Source: Coriobacteriia bacterium (GTDB lineage: Bacteria > Actinomycetota > Coriobacteriia > Anaerosomatales > JAAXUF01). Taken from it: a DNA stretch of 64,000 nt. The first letter of the stretch is position 1, and every line of letters starts with the position of its first letter. Both the position numbers and the translations under genes were made by a program. Shown in pieces: positions 27,512-36,751 of the stretch. The notes under the pieces are model-generated. The model was not told the DNA's origin. It made no database searches and saw nothing but the letters and a program-made list of their open reading frames with translations. The DNA lies in NCBI GenBank assembly GCA_013336165.1, contig JAAXUF010000010.1, forward strand, positions 1 to 64,000. The letters are read 5' to 3'.

Positions 27512-29515
27512 GTGACATACACGGCTTCCGTGAGTAGCAAAGTAGCCCAGCACGTCATCGATACTATTAGCGGTCCCGTGTGCGCGGTTGATCCCGATTA
27601 TCGGTACATCGCTTTCAACACGGTGTTTTCGGAAGCCATGCTGGATCGGTACGGGACTCATGTCTGCCTCGGAGGAGATGCGCTTCAAGGCATCACCGAT
27701 GAATCGGATCAGGCAAGAGCTGGGGAGGACTTCAACCGGGTTCTTGCTGGGGAGGCGTTCTTCGGCCCCGCTTGGTGGGAGGACTCCTCCTTCACTCAGG
27801 GAGCCGGCCTGAGATTCACGCCGATGCGCGGCAAGGACGTTGTCTCCGGTGTCCTGGTCACTGCGATCAACGCCGCCGACAGCGCCGAGGTCGCCGCCAT
27901 CAAGGAAGCCTTATCCTCCATCATCGATTCCGCCGATGATGCCGTCATCACCGAGACACTCGAAGGTATCGTCATTGGCGTGAACGCGTCAGCCGAGCGG
28001 ATGTTTGGCTACGCTGCCAAAGAGGCCATCGGTAGGCCTGCACCCGAGATCATGTTTCCTGGATGCGTCGACGATGTCGCCGCGCTTCTCGCTCGCGTAG
28101 CGGGAGGCGAAAGCGACGAGCATCTGGAGACAGTCTGTGTGCACAAAGGCGGCGGCCTCATCGAAGTCCTCCTGACGGCCTCACCGATCTATAGCGAGGC
28201 GGGCGAGGTTGTCGCTGCTTCGATTGTGGCGCGCGATATCACAGCACGCCGAAGCGTCATGCGAGATCTGGAAGCCGTGCATGAGGATGCGGTGCGGCAA
28301 GAGGATGAGCTGAGAAGTGCCAACGCGATCCTCCAAAATGAGGTCTCTCGGCGTGCGCTGTCCGAGGAGAGACTCGAAAAGGCGCTTCGCGCGCTAAGGA
28401 CTCTCAGCGCAAGCAACAGGAACCTGATCCACGCCGACAATGAACAGGCGTTGCTGCAATCTGTGTGCGATATCGCCGCGGAAGACGGCGGCTACCGAAT
28501 GGCCTGGGTGGGCTACGTGGAGCACGACTTGGAAAGGACAGTCAGGCCGGTTGCGTTCAGCGGAGTCGAGAAAGGCTACCTAGATAGCACGCGTATCACG
28601 TGGGGGGACGGCCCAAACGGCCAAGGGCCGACCGGAAGATCGATTCGGGAGAAGCGCTCCGTGCTTGCATCTGACCTCAGCACAGAGCCCGGTTTCGGCC
28701 CATGGAAGGCCTCGGCCGCTGCGCGTGGCTTCCGCTCGTCGATCAGCCTGCCGCTTTTTGACCGTCAGGGCTCAGTCTTCGGCGCACTCGGAATCTACAG
28801 TCAGGACGTTGACTCATTTGACTCCGAGGAGACTCTTCTTCTCGAGGAACTTTCGTCAGACCTCGCATTTGGTATCGAGGCGATCAGGACGCGTGCCCAA
28901 CGCACGGAAGCTGAGCGCAAGGTCGCGGAAAGCCATGCGGCACTCAAACACCTCCTGCGCGGGATGGTCGAGATGATGGGCAAGATCGTCGAGACTCGCG
29001 ACCCCTACACGGAAGGGCACGAGCGTAGAGTTGCGGTGGTAGCGAGGAGTATTGCCGAAGACATGCGGCTGCCAGAGAAAGATGTGCAGGCGATTGAGAT
29101 TGCAGCGCTCATCCACGATATCGGCAAACTGCGCGTGCCCGCTGAGATCCTGATGAAGCCGGGCTTGCTCACGCCACTCGAACGAGGCTTCATCGAGGAA
29201 CACGCTCGTGCCGGATTTGAGATCCTGAAAGGGGTCGCTTTCCCCAAAGACGTGGCTCAATTCGTTCTTCAGCATCACGAACGCATGGACGGATCCGGCT
29301 ACCCGGATCACTTGAGCGGAGAGTCGATCCTGCTGGGCGCCCGAGTGATCGCGGTGGCCGATGTGGCGGAAGCGATGTCTTCGCATCGGCCGTATCGACC
29401 TGCACTGGGCGTCGAAGAGGCGATGGTTGAGATTGCCACTCACCCGGAACTCTACGACAAGAAAGTCGTGGAAAGCTGTCTTTCGCTGTATGAGGCCGGG
29501 CATCTCGGCCTGTGA
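27512..29515 (+). CDS. PAS-PAS-GAF-HD-GYP signalling protein, probable c-di-GMP phosphodiesterase
   Basis: This 667-residue soluble protein has a PAS domain at about residues 1-115 and a second PAS at 130-245 (SADDAVITETLEGIVIGVNASAERMFGY). A coiled coil lies at 248-305, a GAF domain at 310-465 and an HD-GYP domain at 485-655. The catalytic motifs are intact: TRDPYTEGHERRV, the HDIGK pair, and HHERMDGSGYP for the GYP loop. HD-GYP enzymes hydrolyse cyclic di-GMP. There is no membrane segment or receiver domain, so the signal is probably a small ligand or redox state. The start is GTG 27512 behind TGGAGAT. Confidence 0.9.
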   Translation: MTYTASVSSKVAQHVIDTISGPVCAVDPDYRYIAFNTVFSEAMLDRYGTHVCLGGDALQGITDESDQARAGEDFNRVLAGEAFFGPAWWEDSSFTQGAGLRFTPMRGKDVVSGVLVTAINAADSAEVAAIKEALSSIIDSADDAVITETLEGIVIGVNASAERMFGYAAKEAIGRPAPEIMFPGCVDDVAALLARVAGGESDEHLETVCVHKGGGLIEVLLTASPIYSEAGEVVAASIVARDITARRSVMRDLEAVHEDAVRQEDELRSANAILQNEVSRRALSEERLEKALRALRTLSASNRNLIHADNEQALLQSVCDIAAEDGGYRMAWVGYVEHDLERTVRPVAFSGVEKGYLDSTRITWGDGPNGQGPTGRSIREKRSVLASDLSTEPGFGPWKASAAARGFRSSISLPLFDRQGSVFGALGIYSQDVDSFDSEETLLLEELSSDLAFGIEAIRTRAQRTEAERKVAESHAALKHLLRGMVEMMGKIVETRDPYTEGHERRVAVVARSIAEDMRLPEKDVQAIEIAALIHDIGKLRVPAEILMKPGLLTPLERGFIEEHARAGFEILKGVAFPKDVAQFVLQHHERMDGSGYPDHLSGESILLGARVIAVADVAEAMSSHRPYRPALGVEEAMVEIATHPELYDKKVVESCLSLYEAGHLGL

Positions 29516-29537
29516 CGGTGTGCGCGACGGTGGCGGT

Positions 29538-30266
29538 CTAGTCCGCCACAGGTAGTTCCACGTGCACGATCGTGCCGCCGCCTTCTCGGCTTTGGATCCG
29601 CACGTCTCCCGCATGTGCCTCTACGACGTCGCGGACTACCGCAAGGCCGAGTCCGGTTCCCGGAAGCGACTCATCGCGCTTCAGCCGCTCGAACGGCTCG
29701 AAGATGCGTTCGCGCTCATCGGCAGGGATGCCCGCGCCGCGATCGGCGACCTCGATGACTGCGACGGGCGTGCCATCGCTCGCGATGCCGGGAGCTACGA
29801 GGATCTCGACGACCGAATCGGCAGGAGAGTACTTCAGCGCGTTGCCGACGAGGTTACCGAACACGCGCGCCAGTGCATGAGCGTCGCCGGGAACGGAGAG
29901 GCTCTCGGCGTTCTGGGCACAGACAGTGACTTTGCGGCCAGCAGCCGAACCCTGGTCGGCGGCGATCTGCTCGGCGAGCTCGGGGATGAGGACTCGCTCG
30001 TCGGGAGCTTCCTGGCGGCTGCGAGGGGGACGGCCGGCCATGGCGTCGGAGCACATGCCGTTCGCACGCTCGATCGCACGCTCGATGCCGCGCAGGGCTG
30101 CTCGGCGCTCGACCTTGCCGAGCGGGTGGCCGAGAAGCCCGGTGTAGCCCGAGATGACCGTGAGCGTTCCGCGCAGCTCGTGCACGAAGAGTGAGAGCTC
30201 GGCGCGTGAAAGGGCGCATTCGCTCTCGGGCGCAGCGGGTGCATGGCTCTCGTGCTTCTGGCTCAT
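29538..30266 (-). CDS. soluble histidine kinase without sensor domain
   Basis: This 242-residue protein has a HisKA-type H-box (LFVHELRGTLTVISGYTG, near residue 27) and a HATPase domain: N-box VFGNLVGNALKYS, G1 DRGAGIP, F-box IFEPFERL and G2 GTGLGLAVVRDVV. There is no membrane span or recognisable input domain, and no response regulator gene is next to it. It overlaps the end of the calcium-ATPase gene by 4 nt (ATGA) and is therefore translated with the pump. Coupling of a cytoplasmic kinase to an ion pump is unusual. Confidence 0.9.
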   Translation of the reverse strand: MSQKHESHAPAAPESECALSRAELSLFVHELRGTLTVISGYTGLLGHPLGKVERRAALRGIERAIERANGMCSDAMAGRPPRSRQEAPDERVLIPELAEQIAADQGSAAGRKVTVCAQNAESLSVPGDAHALARVFGNLVGNALKYSPADSVVEILVAPGIASDGTPVAVIEVADRGAGIPADERERIFEPFERLKRDESLPGTGLGLAVVRDVVEAHAGDVRIQSREGGGTIVHVELPVAD

Positions 30267-33025
30267 CGTGCCGTCCTCCTTCGGCGGTTTGGCGCGCGGC
30301 GGGCCGTGGCAAGCTTAGCCACATCGATCACCGCAACCGCCAGTATGGCAGCGCCGGCCACTCCCGCCCACTGTGCGAGCGAAAGCGGCGCCGTATGGAA
30401 GAGACGCTGGAACGGCGGCGGGTAGATCACGAGTGCCTGCAGGGCCATGGAGCCGAGCAGGCTCAACGACAGCCAGCGGTTCTCGAGGGAGCGCGGATGC
30501 CACACGGTCGTGCGCTCACTGCGGAAGCCGAATGCATGCAGCAGCTGCATGAGCACGAGTGCGGTGAAGAGCACCGTGCGATTGGCGTCGGGTGAGGCGC
30601 CTGACATGAACGGCGCGACGCCGTAGTAGAGGGTGAGCGCCGAAGCGGCCATGACAAGCCCCTGCCACGCGATGGTGAGCTGGTTTTTGCGGGACAGGAT
30701 CGACTCGCCCGGGTCGCGTGGCGCGCGGCCCATGACGTCGGGGTCTTTGGGGTCTACGCCGAGGGCGAGGGCGGGCAGTCCGTCGGTCACGAGGTTGATC
30801 CAGAGGATCTGGAGCGGCAGAAGGGCCGCCGCGGGCGAGAACAGAGCCGTGAGGAAGACGACCAGCACTTCGCTGACGTTGCACGAGAGCAGGAAGAGGA
30901 TCACCTTGCGCAGGTTGTCGAAGACCGCGCGGCCCTGTTCGATCGCGTGGACGATGGTGGCGAAGTTGTCATCGGCAAGGACCATGTCGGCGGCTTCGCG
31001 TGCGACATCGGTGCCGACAAGGCCCATCGCCACGCCGATGTCGGCGCGCTTGAGGGCGGGGGCGTCGTTCACGCCATCGCCCGTCATCGCGACGATATGG
31101 CCGTGGCGCTTGAGTGCGTCGACGATGCGCAGCTTGTGCGCCGGGTTCACGCGCGCATAGACGCGGATGCTTTCCACGGCTGCGTAGAGGTCGTCATCGC
31201 TCATCGCCTCGAGTTCCGGCCCGGAGACGACGCGGTCGGTGTCGAGCAGGCCGATCTCGGAAGCGATCGCGCGAGCGGTGAGCGCGTGGTCGCCGGTCAC
31301 CATCGCGACTTGGATGCCGGCGCTGTGGCACTCGGCGATGGCGGCGGGCACCTCAGCGCGCGGCGGATCCGTCAGGCCGAGGATGCCGACGTAGGTGAGG
31401 TCGCGTTCGAGGGCCTCGGCGGTGACTTCGATGGGCTCGGCGCTGTCGGGCAGGGCGCGCATCGCGAACGCCAGCGTGCGGAAGCCGGACGCGGCCAGCT
31501 CGGCGTTGAGGGCGCGGATCTCGGCGTGCAGATCCTCAGTGATCGGGACGATCCGGCCGCGCATCAGCGCGTGCGTGCACAGCGCCAGCACGACGTCGGC
31601 GCCGCCTTTCATCAGTGCCACGCGGCTGCCGTCGACCTCGTGCACGGTGGTCATGCGCTTGCGCTCCGAGTCGAACGGCACCTCGGCGATGCGCGGCGGC
31701 TGCAGATGGTCGGGCGCGAGCTGTTGGGCGGCCACGAGCAGTGCGGTTTCCGTCGGGTCGCCGACAAGCTCGCCGGCTGCGGTGATGTGGGCGTCGTTGT
31801 TGGCGGCTGCGATTTCGAGCAGCAGCGCGAGGTCGTCGAGATCGAGATCGAGATCCTCGACGAGGGGTTCGAGACTTGCGTCGGCGGCGACTGCGGCTAC
31901 GTCCGTGCCCACGACGATGCGGCGTACCGACATCTCGTTGCGCGTGAGCGTACCGGTCTTGTCCGAGCAGATGAACGACGTCGAGCCCAGCGTCTCGACC
32001 GCGTGGAGCTTGCGCACGATGGCATGGTGCTCGGCCATGCGGCGCACGCCGAGCGAGAGTGCGACGGTCACGATCGCGGGCAGCCCCTCGGGGATCGCGG
32101 CGACCGCGAGCGAGATGGTGACCAGCAGCCCCGCGGTGAGCGCCGAGCGAAACGCCGGGTCGCCGAACGCCGAGGCAAGCCCAGACTCGCTGAGGCTGCG
32201 CCACGCGACGATGGCCTCTTCGACGAAGACGACGGCCGCGATGGCCAGCACGATCAGCGCGATGCGCTTGCCGACGGTGTTGAGCGTCTTCTGGAGCGGC
32301 GTGGACTCGTCCTCAGTCTGCGCGAGGAGGTTGGCGATGGCCCCCATCTCGGTCGAGTTGCCGGTGCTGGTCACGACGAGGCGCCCGCGCCCAACCGTGA
32401 CGGCGGTGCCGGCGAACACCGTGCCGAGCCGGTCGCCGAGCGCCGCATCCGGCGCCGAGAGGTACTCGGCGTCCTTGCTGGACGGCTGGCTTTCACCGGT
32501 GAGGGCGGACTCGCCGATGCGCAGCGCGACCGCCTCGAGCAGTCGGCCGTCGGCGGGAACCTTGTCGCCGGCTTCGAGCAGCACGATGTCGCCGGGGACG
32601 AGCTCCTCGGCGGGGAGCTGACGTTCGACGCCGTCGCGGATGACGGTCGCGGCAGGCGCCGAGAGCTCCTGGAGGGCTTCGAGCGCGTGTTGCGCACGGT
32701 ATTCCTGGACGAAGCCGAGAACCCCGTTGAGCAGCAGGATCGCAAGGATGGCGATCGACTCGGCGACCTGGCCCTCGAAGGCGGCGATGACCACCGCGAC
32801 GACGAGGACGTAGATCATGAAGTCTTGGTACTGGCTCAGGAAGAGACGCCATGCGGGTGTGCGGGCCTTGCCGGAGAGGCGGTTGGGGCCGACGGTGGAG
32901 AGCCGCTGCTGCGCCTCGGCGTTGGTGAGGCCGGCCACAGGATCCGTGCCGAGCGTGCCGGCGGCCTCGGATGCAGGCAGCGTGTGCCAGGCGGGCGACG
33001 TGGTATCGGTGGCGGCTGGTGACAT
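30263..33025 (-). CDS. P2A-type calcium-transporting ATPase
   Basis: About 920 residues. The P-type cycle motifs are TGES near residue 176-179, the phosphorylation site SDKTGTL with Asp near 355, and MTGDGVNDAPALK. The ion-site residues match the SERCA/PMR1 group: VAAIPEGLP in M4, NVSEV in M5 and NLVTDGLPA in M6, covering the Glu, Asn, Glu, Asn, Thr and Asp calcium ligands. It would export calcium from the cytoplasm. The start is ATG 33025; the longer open frame to 33319 adds a Pro/Arg-rich lead unlike the family. The downstream histidine kinase overlaps its stop. Confidence 0.92.
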   Translation of the reverse strand: MSPAATDTTSPAWHTLPASEAAGTLGTDPVAGLTNAEAQQRLSTVGPNRLSGKARTPAWRLFLSQYQDFMIYVLVVAVVIAAFEGQVAESIAILAILLLNGVLGFVQEYRAQHALEALQELSAPAATVIRDGVERQLPAEELVPGDIVLLEAGDKVPADGRLLEAVALRIGESALTGESQPSSKDAEYLSAPDAALGDRLGTVFAGTAVTVGRGRLVVTSTGNSTEMGAIANLLAQTEDESTPLQKTLNTVGKRIALIVLAIAAVVFVEEAIVAWRSLSESGLASAFGDPAFRSALTAGLLVTISLAVAAIPEGLPAIVTVALSLGVRRMAEHHAIVRKLHAVETLGSTSFICSDKTGTLTRNEMSVRRIVVGTDVAAVAADASLEPLVEDLDLDLDDLALLLEIAAANNDAHITAAGELVGDPTETALLVAAQQLAPDHLQPPRIAEVPFDSERKRMTTVHEVDGSRVALMKGGADVVLALCTHALMRGRIVPITEDLHAEIRALNAELAASGFRTLAFAMRALPDSAEPIEVTAEALERDLTYVGILGLTDPPRAEVPAAIAECHSAGIQVAMVTGDHALTARAIASEIGLLDTDRVVSGPELEAMSDDDLYAAVESIRVYARVNPAHKLRIVDALKRHGHIVAMTGDGVNDAPALKRADIGVAMGLVGTDVAREAADMVLADDNFATIVHAIEQGRAVFDNLRKVILFLLSCNVSEVLVVFLTALFSPAAALLPLQILWINLVTDGLPALALGVDPKDPDVMGRAPRDPGESILSRKNQLTIAWQGLVMAASALTLYYGVAPFMSGASPDANRTVLFTALVLMQLLHAFGFRSERTTVWHPRSLENRWLSLSLLGSMALQALVIYPPPFQRLFHTAPLSLAQWAGVAGAAILAVAVIDVAKLATARRAPNRRRRTAR

Positions 33026-33196
33026 TAGTATGATCGCTTTCCCCTCGACTACGGAGATGCTAGCACTGCGCGGGGGAAATGCGCGTGAGAAAGTACCGCA
33101 GACTCCAGCAGGCGCTCGGGGCGGGGTAGCCCCGCTGTCACGCCCTCCTGCTATTCTGATCCCTACAGCACTTCGCGACCGCATAGGGGAGGACGC

Positions 33197-36100
33197 GTGC
33201 CAGATCCAGTCGAGGCCTACTTCGCCGAGCTGCGCGACATTCGCGCGATGGGCGGCGCCGTCGCCGAGATCAGCTACTACCCGGCGATCCGCCAGTTGCT
33301 CGACGAGGTGGGCAGGCACCTCAAGCCGAAAGTCCGCGCCATCATGCAGTTGCGCAACGCCGGCGCAGGCAATCCCGACGGCGGGCTGTTCACCCAGAAC
33401 CAGTGGAAACTCGTCGAGGGCTCACCCGACCCGCTCTCCGGCCAGATTCCTGCGCGCGGCGCGATCGAGGTCAAAGGCACCGCCGAGGAGATCTCCAACA
33501 TCGCCGCTTCCGAGCAGGTCGCGCGCTACGTCGAACGCTACGGCATCGTGCTGGTCACGAACCTGCGCGACTTCGTCCTCGTGGGCAAGGACGCCGGCGG
33601 TGTCGTGTGCGAACTCGAGTCCTGCCGACTCTCGGCGAATGAGGCCTCCTTCTGGGGACGCGCGCAGCAACCGCGCACGTTCGCCGAGCAAGCCGGCGAA
33701 GGCCTCACGGAGTTCCTCCGCCGAGTTCTTCTCCACAGCGCGCCGCTGTCCGACCCCAAGGACCTCGCGTGGTTCCTCGCGAGCTACGCGCGTACGGCGC
33801 GTCTGCGCCTTGAACACCGTCACGAGCTGCCCGCGCTCGATCAGCTGCGAAGCCAGCTTGAGGAGTCGCTGGGCCTGAAGTTCGAGGGCGAGAAGGGCGA
33901 TCACTTCTTCCGCTCGACACTCGTGCAGACTCTCTTCTACGGGATGTTCGCCGCTTGGGTCCTGTGGGCGCGAGATCGCGATCACTCCAAGAAGATCGAC
34001 TGGAGTGATCGCTTCCAGTGGGAGACGGCCACAGCCACGCTGCACGTGCCGATGGTCTACGAACTCTTCCGCCAGTTCGCCGACATTCGCCAGCTTGGTG
34101 CCTTGGGCATCGCCGAGGTTCTCGAGTGGGCCGAGGAGATCCTCTGGCGTGTCGACCGCGCCGCCTTCTTCGCCCGCTTCAAAGAAGACCATGCCGTCCA
34201 GTATTTCTACGAGCCGTTCCTCGAAGCATTCGACCCCCAGCTGCGCAAGGAGATGGGCGTGTGGTACACGCCCGACGAAGTGGTCAAGTACATGGTCGCC
34301 CGTGTGGATTGGGCGCTTCGCGAAGAACTCGGCATCGCCGACGGCTTGGCCGATGAGAGCGTCGTGGTGCTCGACCCCTGCTGCGGAACTGGTGCCTTTC
34401 TGGTCGAGGTTCTGCGCAAGATCGACGAGACGCTCACAGCCAAAGGGGCCGACGCGCTCACTCGCCAAGACGTGAAACGCGCCGCCATGCACCGTGTCAT
34501 CGGCTTCGAGATCATGCCCGCGCCCTACGTGATCGCGCACCTGCAAATGGGGATTCTCCTCGCTGAGCTGGGCGTACCGCTTCGCGACGCCGATCAGCGC
34601 GCGGCGATCTACCTGACGAATGCGCTTACGGGTTGGGGCGACGGTCAGGCAGCTCCGCCGAAGGACAAGCGCGTGGGCGAGGGGCAGATGCACAGCACGC
34701 TGCTCTTCCCCGAGTTCGCCGAGGAACGCGATGCAGCAAACAGGATCAAGCGGGAAGAGCAGATCTTGGTGGTGATCGGGAACCCGCCGTACAACATCTA
34801 CGCTGGAATGGCGGTTGATGAAGAGCGCGAACTTTCGGATTCGTACCGAACGACTAAGCGGGTGGCGAAGCCGCAAGGTCGAGGGCTCAACGATCTGTTC
34901 GTCAGGTTCTTTCGGTTGGCCGAGAGACAGATTGCCGAGAGAAATGCGCGGGGTTTGGTGTGTTTGATCTCGAACAATGCATGGCTCGATGCGCTTTCCT
35001 ACACGGGGATGCGAGAACGGTATCTCGAGCAGTTCGACTCCATCTGGATTGACAACCTGAACGGGGACAAGTACAAAACCGGTAAGGTCACCCCAGACGG
35101 CGCTCCCGATCCGAGTATTTTCTCCACGCCGAAGAATCGTGAAGGCATTCAGGTTGGAACTGCGATTGCGTTGCTGGCTAGGAAAGGGGTATTGCATGAC
35201 GGTCAACCTTTGGTGCAATACCGCGACCTTTGGGGCAGCGACAAACTTCACAAGCTTGATGACGCAGTTGGGACGACCGGACCAGAGTACCTGACGCTCG
35301 AACCCTCCGTCGATCTTGGGCTGACGCTCCTACCCCAATTCGCGAATGCGGAGTACTTCACGTGGCCGCGGCTACCCGAGCTGATGCCGACTTTCTATTC
35401 CGGTGTCATCACGGCGCGTGACGAGGCACTTGTCGACATTGACCGCGCCAGGCTCGAGTCACGGATGCGCCTGTACTTCTCCGACGTGTCCGAAGCGGAG
35501 GTAGCCAGAGTCGCTCCCAGCCTCTTGGTGAAGAACGAGACCTACGACCCACCCGTCGTCAGACGAGTCCTACAACAACGCGGCTTCCGTTCGGACTGCG
35601 TCCTCCCATATGCCTACCGGCCCTTCGATATCCGATGGCTGTACTGGGAGGACGAGACCGCCTTGGTCATCCGGCCACGTCGCGAGTACAAAGCTGAGTT
35701 TGATGCGTCGAAGCTGTGGCTGGTGGCTGCGCAGCGATATCGGAAGTGTTACAGCCCTCCAATGGTCGGCTACAACGCATTCGCGTTTCACGTGATCGAG
35801 TCGGGTGCGAACGTGTTCCCAACCTCAGTCGCCGGCCAAGGGACCTTGATCGAGTCGGTGCAGCCGCTAGAGAACGTAAGCGGTCACACGGCAGTTTGGC
35901 TTACCGCGATCAGGCGAGAAGCCCAGGCCGAGTTGGTGATGCACTACGTCCTCGGTATTACCCATTCATCACAGTATGCTCGTGAGAACGCTCACGCGTT
36001 GGTGCAGGATTGGTCGAGAATACCGTTGGTCGCTGGTGCCGACGTTTTCGATCGAGTCGTCGCCACGGGCGCCGTTGTTGATAGGCTGCTCGACGTATCT

Positions 36101-36622
36101 GCACCGTTCAGTTCTCAACTTCGCTTTGGCACTCTGACAGGAACAAATGTGGTGCTTGATCCCTCGACGGATCTTGCCATAACGGCTCGCTGGGGGCACG
36201 CCGGTCAGGGCGGTATCACTATGCCCTCCACCGGCAAGCTCATCGAGCGCGACTACTGCACCGACGAGCGCGCTGTCATCGACGAGGCAGCTGAGTCACT
36301 CGGCATGTCAGGGGAACAGACGATCGCCCTTCTCGGCGAAACGTGCTTTGACGTATACCTCAATGACGTCGCGTATTGGCGTTGTGTGCCAGCCAGCGTG
36401 TGGCGCTACACGATCGGCGGCTACCAGGTCATCAAGAAGTGGCTGAGCTACCGCGAGCGCGCGCTGCTCGGGCGCGACCTCAAGCCCGAGGAGGCGCGCT
36501 ACGTAACCGAGATGGTGCGCCGTATCGCCGCACTCGTGCTCATGCGGCCTGAGCTGGATGCGAACTATGAACGTGTGAAGTCCGATGTGTGGGAGTGGGG
36601 AAGGGGCAAGTCTGATTCTTGA
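33197..36622 (+). CDS. type ISP-like restriction-modification protein lacking a helicase
   Basis: This 1141-residue protein combines a probable PD-(D/E)XK nuclease at the N-terminus (NPDGGLF near residue 58 and AIEVKG near 90) with a gamma-class N6-adenine methylase. Methylase motif I is LDPCCGTGAFLVEV near residue 396 and motif IV is IGNPPYNIY near 530. A long C-terminal region containing YRPFDIRWLYW resembles the target-recognition part of type ISP enzymes. Classical type ISP proteins have a superfamily 2 helicase between nuclease and methylase and are about 1500-1600 residues; none is seen here. It may act as a type IIG-like single-chain enzyme. The start is GTG 33197. Confidence 0.85.
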   Translation: MPDPVEAYFAELRDIRAMGGAVAEISYYPAIRQLLDEVGRHLKPKVRAIMQLRNAGAGNPDGGLFTQNQWKLVEGSPDPLSGQIPARGAIEVKGTAEEISNIAASEQVARYVERYGIVLVTNLRDFVLVGKDAGGVVCELESCRLSANEASFWGRAQQPRTFAEQAGEGLTEFLRRVLLHSAPLSDPKDLAWFLASYARTARLRLEHRHELPALDQLRSQLEESLGLKFEGEKGDHFFRSTLVQTLFYGMFAAWVLWARDRDHSKKIDWSDRFQWETATATLHVPMVYELFRQFADIRQLGALGIAEVLEWAEEILWRVDRAAFFARFKEDHAVQYFYEPFLEAFDPQLRKEMGVWYTPDEVVKYMVARVDWALREELGIADGLADESVVVLDPCCGTGAFLVEVLRKIDETLTAKGADALTRQDVKRAAMHRVIGFEIMPAPYVIAHLQMGILLAELGVPLRDADQRAAIYLTNALTGWGDGQAAPPKDKRVGEGQMHSTLLFPEFAEERDAANRIKREEQILVVIGNPPYNIYAGMAVDEERELSDSYRTTKRVAKPQGRGLNDLFVRFFRLAERQIAERNARGLVCLISNNAWLDALSYTGMRERYLEQFDSIWIDNLNGDKYKTGKVTPDGAPDPSIFSTPKNREGIQVGTAIALLARKGVLHDGQPLVQYRDLWGSDKLHKLDDAVGTTGPEYLTLEPSVDLGLTLLPQFANAEYFTWPRLPELMPTFYSGVITARDEALVDIDRARLESRMRLYFSDVSEAEVARVAPSLLVKNETYDPPVVRRVLQQRGFRSDCVLPYAYRPFDIRWLYWEDETALVIRPRREYKAEFDASKLWLVAAQRYRKCYSPPMVGYNAFAFHVIESGANVFPTSVAGQGTLIESVQPLENVSGHTAVWLTAIRREAQAELVMHYVLGITHSSQYARENAHALVQDWSRIPLVAGADVFDRVVATGAVVDRLLDVSAPFSSQLRFGTLTGTNVVLDPSTDLAITARWGHAGQGGITMPSTGKLIERDYCTDERAVIDEAAESLGMSGEQTIALLGETCFDVYLNDVAYWRCVPASVWRYTIGGYQVIKKWLSYRERALLGRDLKPEEARYVTEMVRRIAALVLMRPELDANYERVKSDVWEWGRGKSDS

Positions 36623-36751
36623 CATCCGCAGACTGTAGAATCATCTGTTGGCCAGAACAAGCAATGCTCTTAGGGTAGAGGCCCGTCCTGCCGGATGGTA
36701 TTCTTGCGCACAGGGGATTCCGTATCCATGATCAGGAACTTAGGGGGGACA

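Noticed and set aside
30947-33022. A 691-codon open frame antisense to the calcium ATPase
   Set aside because: Low-complexity Gly/Asp/Arg/His product without motifs; the minus-strand ATPase has every family motif.
33026-33319. N-terminal extension of the calcium ATPase
   Set aside because: Arg/Pro/Ala-rich lead without similarity; it would cover most of the divergent promoter region of the ISP-like gene.
33422-35251. A 609-codon open frame antisense to the ISP-like gene
   Set aside because: No domain or ribosome binding site; it follows the third-position GC bias of the real gene.
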